This document shows positions 6,994 to 11,364 of a DNA stretch of 11,364 bases, one piece after another. The position numbers and the translations under genes were made by a program. Position 1 is the stretch's first letter; each line of letters opens with the position of its first letter. A model generated the notes under the pieces. The model did no database searches. It saw nothing but the letters and a program-made list of their open reading frames with translations, and had not been told where the DNA came from. Source of the DNA: Bilamarchaeum sp050303335 (GTDB taxonomy: Archaea > Micrarchaeota > Micrarchaeia > Anstonellales > Bilamarchaeaceae); contig JBNLBN010000031.1 of the NCBI GenBank assembly GCA_050303335.1, positions 1 to 11,364 on the forward strand, read 5' to 3'.

Positions 6994-7737
6994 ATGGAAG
7001 CAGCCAAAACATTACAGGAGAGGACATACAGATGCATAAATCCAAGTCTACTCAGAAGTCCATGCACCCGGCTTGTTGAAACCTATCTGCATGAACGATA
7101 TCCGGGAACAAAGAGGGATTCTGATCCGTACAAAGGACACAGGAAGGTTGCTGAATTCTACAGGTATCACGGAAAACTGGATCCGGACCGGGCAGAAATC
7201 GGATTTTCTGAACAACCTGCACGTGATCCCAAGGACCATGGGAGAATCTCAGTTGTTGCAACCTTGGTAATAATGACCGGGATGTCGCTTACTGATTCTA
7301 CAGACAGCATGATCAAGGATGCAGGCTTTCAGTACCGCTTCCTGCATGACGAACCATTCATCATGGTACCTGAAGGCAGTGATCTTCGCAGATCAGGGAC
7401 ATTCCAGCGTATATTCCAGAATGCTTATGTGATTACTGAATCAGGTGACACTGCGGCAGTTGACCAGATAATCCGGACAACCAGAGCTCTTGCAGAACTC
7501 CAGGCAGGTCTTGATATTTTGATAAAATCAGAAGAGGCAGGCCGTCTGGACTATCTTACGAATATAGCGTTATCAAAGTATGTTGATTGGAGTGATCCCA
7601 CCAAGATCAATCACGAAGTATGGGAAAACAAGTTCAGACAATGCCCGCACCTGCAGCTGCTTGTGAGCGAATTCGAAAGGATCCAATTTAATATGAGCCT
7701 TTCCAATAATCCCACATGTACAAGCAGATCATCGTAA
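6994..7737 (+). CDS. Conserved-looking soluble protein, unknown function
   Basis: I do not recognise this 247-residue protein. It starts MEAAKTLQERTYRC. It has an N-terminal part rich in Arg, Tyr and His (HERYPGTKRD, YKGHRKVAEFYRYHG), a short hydrophobic strand ISVVATLVIMTGMSL (about 85-99), and FQYRFLHDEPFIMVPEGSD (112-130). A probable helical region follows (about 153-195, TRALAELQAGLDILIKSEEAG). There is no signal peptide, clear membrane span or familiar catalytic motif. A good Shine-Dalgarno supports the start. The last 22 nt overlap the start of pth2, and the 3' end also contains that gene's TATA-like box. Codon use matches the neighbours. It heads a same-strand group with pth2 and a hydrolase, which does not reveal its job. 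Confidence 0.78.
   Translation: MEAAKTLQERTYRCINPSLLRSPCTRLVETYLHERYPGTKRDSDPYKGHRKVAEFYRYHGKLDPDRAEIGFSEQPARDPKDHGRISVVATLVIMTGMSLTDSTDSMIKDAGFQYRFLHDEPFIMVPEGSDLRRSGTFQRIFQNAYVITESGDTAAVDQIIRTTRALAELQAGLDILIKSEEAGRLDYLTNIALSKYVDWSDPTKINHEVWENKFRQCPHLQLLVSEFERIQFNMSLSNNPTCTSRSS
7687..7694 (+). promoter_or_regulatory. TATA-like box of pth2
   Basis: TTTAATAT lies inside the 3' end of the upstream gene, centred about 26 nt before the pth2 ATG. This is the leaderless spacing seen at other genes here. No Shine-Dalgarno is obvious before pth2. Confidence 0.45.
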
Positions 7738-8066
7738 TCCGCAATGACCTCAACATGGGAAAAGGAAAAATCGCCGCCCAGTCGTCACACGCATCATTAA
7801 CATCATATGAAAGGGTCCAGAGACAAAAACCCGATGTAGCAAGAGCCTGGAAGATGGAAGGGCAGATGAAGGTCGTTCTTAAGGTCCAAAGCGAGTCTGA
7901 ATTACTGGAATATTACAATAAGGCACAGAGAATGAATATCCCTTGCGACTTAATAAGGGACGCAGGGCATACCCAGATAGAACCAGGAACGCTTACATGC
8001 TTTGCAGCAGGTCCATGGAATGAGAGTGAACTGGACATGGTTTTCGGAAGCCTGAAGCTTCTTTGA
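7716..8066 (+). CDS. pth2: Peptidyl-tRNA hydrolase, archaeal/eukaryotic type (Pth2)
   Basis: Cleaves the ester bond of peptidyl-tRNAs released by stalled ribosomes, so that tRNA is recycled in the cytoplasm. At 116 residues it has the standard length of archaeal Pth2, without the N-terminal anchor of eukaryotic forms. Family signatures are visible throughout: KQIIVIRNDLNMGKGKIAAQSSHAS (residues 3-27), the KVVLKV strand (52-57), NIPCDLIRDAGHTQIEPG (74-91), and TLTCFAAGPW near the end. The ATG at 7716 gives the canonical strand start. It overlaps the previous gene by 22 nt and the hydrolase ATG follows its stop by 17 nt, so it is probably cotranscribed downstream while also having its own promoter. 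Confidence 0.95.
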   Translation: MYKQIIVIRNDLNMGKGKIAAQSSHASLTSYERVQRQKPDVARAWKMEGQMKVVLKVQSESELLEYYNKAQRMNIPCDLIRDAGHTQIEPGTLTCFAAGPWNESELDMVFGSLKLL

Positions 8067-8072
8067 TTTTCC

Positions 8073-8077
8073 GAGGT
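8073..8077 (+). promoter_or_regulatory. Ribosome binding site of the serine hydrolase gene
   Basis: GAGGT lies 6 nt before the ATG at 8084 and supports that start over the in-frame ATG at 8063, which would overlap pth2. Confidence 0.55.
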
Positions 8078-8083
8078 TATCTT

Positions 8084-8626
8084 ATGAAAGTTTTCATATT
8101 GCATTGCTGGGGAGGAAACGGAAGGGCATGCTGGAGAGGGTGGCTCCAGGATGAACTCAGGAAAACGGGACTCGAAGTGATTGCACCTGACCTTCCCAAT
8201 ACCAACAACCCCGACCTTTCAGAATGGCTCGAAACAATCAGGAAGCTTGTTCCGAAATTCGATGAGGACTGGATTCTCGTATCTCATTCCCTTGGAGGTC
8301 CCACAATACTCAGGCTCCTTGAAACATTTTCCGAAGATGAAAAAGTAGGCGGGATAATACTTGTTGCTGCATTTGCTAAGGACCTTGGAATCCCCGAAAT
8401 ACAAAGTTTTGTTGGCAGGGAATTCGATTACGAAAAAATCAGGACTAAGGCAAAAACAAAAATCATAATCAATTCAGACAACGATCCGTTCATTGAACTT
8501 TCAGAAGCTGAACGCCTTGCAAAACTGATAGGCGCAAAACTAATCGTGGAACACGATGCAGGACACATGAATGAAGGATCAGGATATTTGACTTTCCCAA
8601 GAGTATTAGAGTTAATTCTGAAATAA
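8084..8626 (+). CDS. RBBP9/YdeN-type alpha/beta serine hydrolase
   Basis: Small cytoplasmic alpha/beta hydrolase of 180 residues; the substrate is unknown. The N-terminus VFILHCWGGNGRACWRGWLQ (3-22) matches the RBBP9/YdeN family, where the HGxxG-like strand is followed by Trp-rich sequence. The nucleophile elbow SHSLGG (67-72) gives Ser69. Asp134 in NSDNDPFI and His161 in DAGHMNEGSG complete a full triad, so it should be active. The segment APDLPNTNNPDLSEWLE (34-50) is also typical. I chose the ATG at 8084 because of the GAGGT site and the immediate beta strand. It lies 17 nt after pth2 and looks cotranscribed with it. No lid domain is present. The cellular role is unknown in this family outside a few examples. 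Confidence 0.88.
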   Translation: MKVFILHCWGGNGRACWRGWLQDELRKTGLEVIAPDLPNTNNPDLSEWLETIRKLVPKFDEDWILVSHSLGGPTILRLLETFSEDEKVGGIILVAAFAKDLGIPEIQSFVGREFDYEKIRTKAKTKIIINSDNDPFIELSEAERLAKLIGAKLIVEHDAGHMNEGSGYLTFPRVLELILK

Positions 8627-8659
8627 TTGATGTTGTGGTTAACTATGGTAATTTGAATA

Positions 8660-8669
8660 TATTTAAAAA
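8660..8669 (+). promoter_or_regulatory. TATA-like box of the gene at 8694
   Basis: TATTTAAAAA is centred about 29 nt before the ATG at 8694, in an AT-rich spacer of 67 nt after the hydrolase stop. No Shine-Dalgarno is seen, so a leaderless or near-leaderless mRNA is likely. Confidence 0.5.
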
Positions 8670-8693
8670 TATTTTGCAACATATGATCTCCTT

Positions 8694-9098
8694 ATGAAAC
8701 TAAGAAAAAATCCAAAATCAACCTCATTAAGAAGAGGCCATAGGCCGTATCCTGCTCAATTTGATATAAGTGATCCTGAAGTTTTAGCTAAAATGGATCC
8801 AAAAGTTGTTAGACAAATCTTTGAATTATATGCAAAACGTTATGATGAACATATGCGTTCATCACTTGCTAGTTGTAAAGAAGGTTCAGTAGAAGTAATT
8901 CTTAACATTTCCATTTCAAAGAAATATGACGGTTATCAGATTACATATTTTTTTAAACAATTCATGAAATCTACTAAGGATTCCACACAAAAACCATCCT
9001 CTTCAGAAGTTGAACAATTCAAAAAAGATGTTATTGAAGCAGCTAAAACAAATCCAGAAGTGGCAATATTTTTAGAGAAAAATCCTGAATTGAAGTAA
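8694..9098 (+). CDS. AT-rich, lysine-rich hypothetical protein
   Basis: I do not recognise this 134-residue protein. The N-terminus is strongly basic (MKLRKNPKSTSLRRGHR). Next comes a probable helical stretch (DPKVVRQIFELYAKRYDEHM, about 35-54), a beta-like section (GSVEVILNISISKKYDGYQI), and a Lys/Glu-rich helical tail ending EKNPELK. There is no membrane segment or zinc motif. Base composition stands out: it is clearly AT-richer than the flanking genes and uses TTA, AAA, GTT and CTT-type codons where neighbours prefer G/C-ending ones. It sits between a TATA-like box and the 3' end of a tRNA gene, 8 nt away and convergent. That location and composition suggest acquired DNA, but no integrase or repeat is visible here. 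High expression with different codon preference is an alternative. Confidence 0.7.
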   Translation: MKLRKNPKSTSLRRGHRPYPAQFDISDPEVLAKMDPKVVRQIFELYAKRYDEHMRSSLASCKEGSVEVILNISISKKYDGYQITYFFKQFMKSTKDSTQKPSSSEVEQFKKDVIEAAKTNPEVAIFLEKNPELK

Positions 9099-9099
9099 T

Positions 9100-9106
9100 A
9101 AAAAAA
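9100..9106 (-). terminator. T7 terminator of tRNA-Phe
   Basis: On the minus strand seven T residues follow the discriminator base immediately, a normal archaeal tRNA transcription end. Confidence 0.5.
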
Positions 9107-9142
9107 TGCCGCAGGCAAGGATTGAACTTGCGACCCCTCCGT

Positions 9143-9193
9143 TTCCGCCTTTTAGTAAAAGGCGGCCCAAAACGGGCTTCCTAACTAATGGGA
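9143..9193 (-). other. tRNA-Phe intron 2 (position 37/38)
   Basis: This 51-nt intron is at the canonical site 3' of the anticodon. It ends with a strong hairpin of 9 bp (CCGCCTTTT paired with AAAAGGCGG, loop ACT). The expected central helix between exon CTGA and intron GCGG has only three pairs, so the bulge-helix-bulge is relaxed. The boundaries rely on restoring G37 and the paired anticodon stem, and are less certain than those of intron 1. Confidence 0.65.
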
Positions 9194-9200
9194 CTTCAGC

Positions 9201-9233
9201 TTCACCGAAACTTTTTTCGAGAAAAAAGGTTCT
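9201..9233 (-). other. tRNA-Phe intron 1 (non-canonical position 30/31)
   Basis: This 33-nt intron interrupts the anticodon stem. A full bulge-helix-bulge can be drawn. Exon CACT pairs with intron GGTG as the 4-bp central helix. The two 3-nt bulges are CC|A and AA|G, each cut after the second base. The inner helix is GAACCTTTTTT with AAAAAAGTTTC, with one mismatch. This is a textbook splicing-endonuclease substrate and fixes both boundaries. Confidence 0.8.
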
Positions 9234-9297
9234 GGAGTGCTCTCCCACTGAGCTACTGCGGCAATTTTAACTAACTTTAGAGCAAAAGCTTCTAAAA

Positions 9298-9969
9298 TCA
9301 TTCCCCAAAGCGCCTTTTCCTTCTAGCGTATTCGTTGAGCGCTTCTTCGAAATCCTCCTTCGAGAAATCCGGCCACAATTTTTTCGAGAAATAGAATTCG
9401 GAATAGCTCGTCTGCCATGGCATCAGCCCGGAAAGCCTCTGCTCGCCAGACGTCCTTATCACAAGATCCGGATCGGGGAGCCCTTTCGTGTAAAGATGGT
9501 CGGAAATATCCTGCTCACTGACATGTTCGATTTTCTCCCTTATTATATCATTTACTGCATCCACAATCTCCTCGCGCCCGCCATATGATAGCAGAAGATT
9601 CAGCTGGTATTCTGAATTCCTGGCGCTTATTTCCTCCGCTTTTTTGATCATGTTCTGGATGTCTTTCGGAAAAAGATGGATCCTTCCGAAGAACCTGACC
9701 TTAAGTTTTTTCTTATTTTCATCGTCGCTTTCAATCGCCTTCTTCAGGTTCTCCTTGAAAAGTTCGAACAACCCGCCCACTTCGTCCTGGTCCCTCTTGA
9801 AATTATCAGTCGAAAAGCCCCACATGGTAAGCATCTTCACATCATGTTCCTTGCACCACTTGAGAACGTCACCTATTTTCCTGATGCCTATAGCATAGCC
9901 TTCCCGTTTGCTGATGCCTTTTTCCTTCGACCATCTGCGATTTCCGTCGGGGATTATTGCGATGTGCAT
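9298..9969 (-). CDS. uppS: cis-Prenyltransferase (polyprenyl diphosphate synthase)
   Basis: Extends an allylic diphosphate with isopentenyl units in cis, giving the long polyprenyl diphosphate that becomes the lipid carrier for archaeal glycan assembly. At 223 residues it is in the short-to-normal range. Motifs occur in order: HIAIIPDGNRRW (2-13) with catalytic Asp8, GFSTDNFKRD (51-60), NLLLSYGGREEIVDA (124-138), and the C-terminal block DPDLVIRTSGEQRLSG (166-181) with Arg172 and Arg178. SEFYF with Glu191 follows. Many bacterial enzymes read FSTENW where this has FSTDNF, a conservative change. The ATG overlaps the purP stop by one base (TGATG), indicating cotranscription and coupled translation. 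The product chain length cannot be read from sequence. Confidence 0.93.
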   Translation of the reverse strand: MHIAIIPDGNRRWSKEKGISKREGYAIGIRKIGDVLKWCKEHDVKMLTMWGFSTDNFKRDQDEVGGLFELFKENLKKAIESDDENKKKLKVRFFGRIHLFPKDIQNMIKKAEEISARNSEYQLNLLLSYGGREEIVDAVNDIIREKIEHVSEQDISDHLYTKGLPDPDLVIRTSGEQRLSGLMPWQTSYSEFYFSKKLWPDFSKEDFEEALNEYARRKRRFGE

Positions 9970-11009
9970 CAGTATACCACTTCATTGAGTTTCTTTGCTT
10001 TGTGTGCGTTTTTTAATTCCCTTGCAATTCTTCTTCCGACGCTCATCTCTTCATTATAATAATAGGCAGAATACTGCGAGCCTTCAGGAAACAGGTTTGT
10101 TCCGGCAACTATCCTCGCGCTCACTTCAAATGCGAATATCTCGAGCTCCTCCGTGATTATCGTCTCGACGCAGAACGGGCCCTTAAGACCGCCGAACAGC
10201 TCGAACGATACGTCGCTTATCTTCCGTCCGATTTCCATGTATTCCTGGAGCAGTGATTCACGTAGCACCATCGGCTCGTTCCCGACTACAGTGAAAGTCA
10301 TCTTAGGCGTCATTCCTATTGATATCGACCGCCCGATCTCGTCCGCGCTGGATTCGACCCTCCTGTCTACGCCCATCAGTTCAAGGTGGCCCTTCTCCGT
10401 TTTGTACCCGAAGTCGCCAAACGGGCTGAAGAAGAAATGCGGATATGCGCGCACCCCTATCAGGAATTCCTGGATCATGCATTCCTGGTCCCCTACCATT
10501 TTGTGGAATTCCTCTTCGGATTTTACAATGACATACCCCTGCCCGCCTTTTGCACCGGGAAACTTTACCATCACCGGCCTGTCGATCTCCTCAGGCTTCA
10601 TGATTTTTGGGGACTTGATTCCTGCCCTGTGGATCCACTGGAACATCTTTTCCCTGGATCTTTCCCAGGCTATGCTCTGCCTGTTCCCGTATATCGGTAT
10701 TCTCATGTCGTCGAATTTTTCCCCCACGTATTCCACGAAAGATCCGTGCGGTATAATTATTGAGTTCTTTTCAAGAAGCTCTTCCACCGGGATGTCCTCA
10801 TAGCTGTCAACCTCTATGAATTCGTCCGGCTTTCCTAAAGGGAATGATTCGTAAAGCTTCCTCTTGTCTTTTCTTACTATCCCGATGGTCTTGATTCCTT
10901 CCTGGCGCGCACCACGGAATATCTGCAAGGATGAGTGGCTACAAATTGTAGCTATGGTGAAATCTTTGTAATCGTCAACAATATCTTCAATAATTTTTTT
11001 CTCGAGCAT
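9969..11009 (-). CDS. purP: PurP, formate-dependent FAICAR synthetase
   Basis: ATP-grasp-type ligase that makes FAICAR from AICAR, formate and ATP, the archaeal replacement for the formyl-folate step late in purine synthesis. The 346-residue protein matches my memory of the Methanocaldococcus enzyme along its length. Matching blocks are TIATICSHSSLQIFRGA (18-34), IIPHGSFVEYVG (85-96), YGNR (107-110), VKFPGAKGGQGY (148-159), LLGMDRR-like LMGVDRR (211-217), KGPFCVET (276-283), and FEVSARIVAGTN (294-305). I chose the ATG at 11009, not the in-frame ATG at 11087, because homology starts there. A TATA-like box also lies 27 nt upstream, while the longer reading would overlap the divergent gene. Some PurP paralogues have unproven activity, so the exact reaction is inferred. 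The stop overlaps the uppS ATG. Confidence 0.93.
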   Translation of the reverse strand: MLEKKIIEDIVDDYKDFTIATICSHSSLQIFRGARQEGIKTIGIVRKDKRKLYESFPLGKPDEFIEVDSYEDIPVEELLEKNSIIIPHGSFVEYVGEKFDDMRIPIYGNRQSIAWERSREKMFQWIHRAGIKSPKIMKPEEIDRPVMVKFPGAKGGQGYVIVKSEEEFHKMVGDQECMIQEFLIGVRAYPHFFFSPFGDFGYKTEKGHLELMGVDRRVESSADEIGRSISIGMTPKMTFTVVGNEPMVLRESLLQEYMEIGRKISDVSFELFGGLKGPFCVETIITEELEIFAFEVSARIVAGTNLFPEGSQYSAYYYNEEMSVGRRIARELKNAHKAKKLNEVVY

Positions 11010-11031
11010 ATAATATTGAGTAGTACTCCCA

Positions 11032-11041
11032 TTTTTAAAAC
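11032..11041 (-). promoter_or_regulatory. TATA-like box of purP
   Basis: On the minus strand this reads GTTTTAAAAA, centred about 27 nt before the purP ATG at 11009, consistent with a leaderless purP-uppS mRNA. It lies in a 63-nt divergent spacer shared with the gene at 11073. Confidence 0.55.
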
Positions 11042-11060
11042 TAATTAACGAATTTATAAA

Positions 11061-11066
11061 GAGGTG
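11061..11066 (+). promoter_or_regulatory. Ribosome binding site of the gene at 11073
   Basis: GAGGTG lies 6 nt before the ATG. A leader is therefore expected. A TATA-like tract at about 11009-11017 (on the purP start codon) could supply one, but this is uncertain. Confidence 0.6.
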
Positions 11067-11072
11067 TAATTT

Positions 11073-11364
11073 ATGGCTCAAGCCCAAAAATTCAATGCGG
11101 AAGCGGCCTTGTCAATAACATTGTCAGGTATCCAGGCCGAAAGGAGACTCAGTCCCCAGTTCATTATTTCAGAAGCAAACAAGGCTGCAAGAACCATCCG
11201 TGCAGGCGGAACATACAATACGAATTCCATGGCAGCCCCGATAATAACCAGTATTGCGGAATATCTGATCGAGAAAGGCAAGACAAAGGTCTCAGATCTT
11301 GACAGGGGCGAGGTATCAAGCCTCCGAAGGTCCCTGAGAACCGATATCGAAATCCTGAACAACC
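11073..11364 (+). CDS. Unrecognised protein, N-terminal 97 residues (3' end cut off)
   Basis: The reading frame is open from the ATG at 11073 to the window end, and a strong GAGGTG site sets the start. I do not recognise the family. The visible part begins MAQAQKFNAEAALSITLSG. It continues with IQAERRLSPQFIISEANKAARTI, then a Gly/Thr/Asn turn (AGGTYNTNS, about 45-53). A helix-like stretch APIITSIAEYLIEKGKTKVSDL and a basic, charged end (SSLRRSLRTDIEIL) complete it. It is probably soluble and mostly helical. Codon use is like the main genes of the window. It diverges from purP across 63 nt and could share regulation with it. Function cannot be inferred from this fragment. Confidence 0.8.
   Translation, partial: MAQAQKFNAEAALSITLSGIQAERRLSPQFIISEANKAARTIRAGGTYNTNSMAAPIITSIAEYLIEKGKTKVSDLDRGEVSSLRRSLRTDIEILNN

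Larger units (their letters stand above)
9107..9262 (-). tRNA. tRNA-Phe(GAA) with two introns
   Basis: On the minus strand the acceptor strands GCCGCAG and CTGCGGC pair over all 7 bp, with A as discriminator and no encoded CCA. The D arm is GCTC-AGTGGGA-GAGC, and the T arm is GCAAG-TTCAATC-CTTGC. The middle does not fold into an anticodon arm as written. Removing 9201-9233 and 9143-9193 joins CTCC + G + CTGAAG + A + CGGAG. This gives a perfect 5-bp anticodon stem and the loop CTGAAGA, with anticodon GAA and G37, as in archaeal tRNA-Phe. The mature molecule is 72 nt with a 5-nt variable region, and the bases at 15 and 48 can form the G-C Levitt pair. Identity rests on the anticodon and A73. 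It lies between the cis-prenyltransferase gene and the AT-rich gene. Confidence 0.85.

Noticed and set aside
8630..8682. Inverted repeat ATGTTG...CAACAT around the TATA-like box of the AT-rich gene
   Set aside because: Six-base arms about 40 nt apart are expected by chance in AT-rich sequence.
9145..9165. Strong hairpin (9-bp stem, loop ACT or AGT) resembling a terminator or small RNA
   Set aside because: It lies inside the second tRNA-Phe intron and is explained as intron structure. There is no T run directly after it on either strand.
8694..9262. Possible complete integrated element at the tRNA
   Set aside because: Only one small gene is AT-rich. No integrase, attachment-site repeat or phage gene is visible, so only the weaker remnant idea is kept as a finding.
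11010..11087. In-frame 26-codon extension of purP
   Set aside because: It would run over the purP TATA-like box and into the divergent gene at 11073. PurP similarity starts at 11009.

Overview
The window looks archaeal. It holds a type 2 methionine aminopeptidase, an archaeal Lhr-type helicase, Pth2 peptidyl-tRNA hydrolase, the archaeal purine enzyme PurP, and an intron-bearing tRNA-Phe. Several genes have a TATA-like box centred about 26-30 nt before the start codon with no room for a leader, the usual archaeal leaderless arrangement. A tRNA intron at the non-canonical position 30/31 and several short unrecognised proteins hint at a lineage such as Micrarchaeota/DPANN or another intron-rich archaeon. 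That placement is weak inference, because there is no rRNA here.

Layout. (1) 1-712, minus: methionine aminopeptidase, cut by the window edge. It diverges from a small Pro/Arg-rich protein gene (794-979, plus). (2) 1005-4329, plus: a sugar cassette of a membrane-anchored family 2 glycosyltransferase, UDP-glucose 6-dehydrogenase and a UDP-glucuronate decarboxylase-type epimerase. It is followed after 21 nt by a large Lhr-type helicase (4351-6861). (3) 6994-8626, plus: an unrecognised 247-residue protein, Pth2, and a small RBBP9/YdeN-type serine hydrolase. (4) 8694-9098, plus: an AT-rich, Lys-rich unrecognised gene ending 8 nt from the 3' end of a minus-strand tRNA-Phe(GAA) (9107-9262) that appears to carry two introns. 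(5) 9298-11009, minus: purP and a cis-prenyltransferase gene overlapping by one base (TGATG). They diverge from an unrecognised plus-strand gene (11073-window end).

How the genes fit together. UDP-glucose is oxidised to UDP-glucuronate and decarboxylated to UDP-xylose, a possible donor for the neighbouring glycosyltransferase. The cis-prenyltransferase further along makes polyprenyl diphosphate, the precursor of the lipid carrier used in archaeal surface glycosylation, although it is not in the same operon. The rest is housekeeping: N-terminal Met removal, recycling of peptidyl-tRNA, RNA/DNA helicase work and purine synthesis.

I see no CRISPR array, insertion sequence, clear defence system or rRNA. 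No stretch longer than 300 bases lacks a gene. The most interesting items are the two-intron tRNA-Phe, the AT-rich gene beside its 3' end, and the unrecognised 247-residue protein with a 14-nt perfect palindrome upstream.
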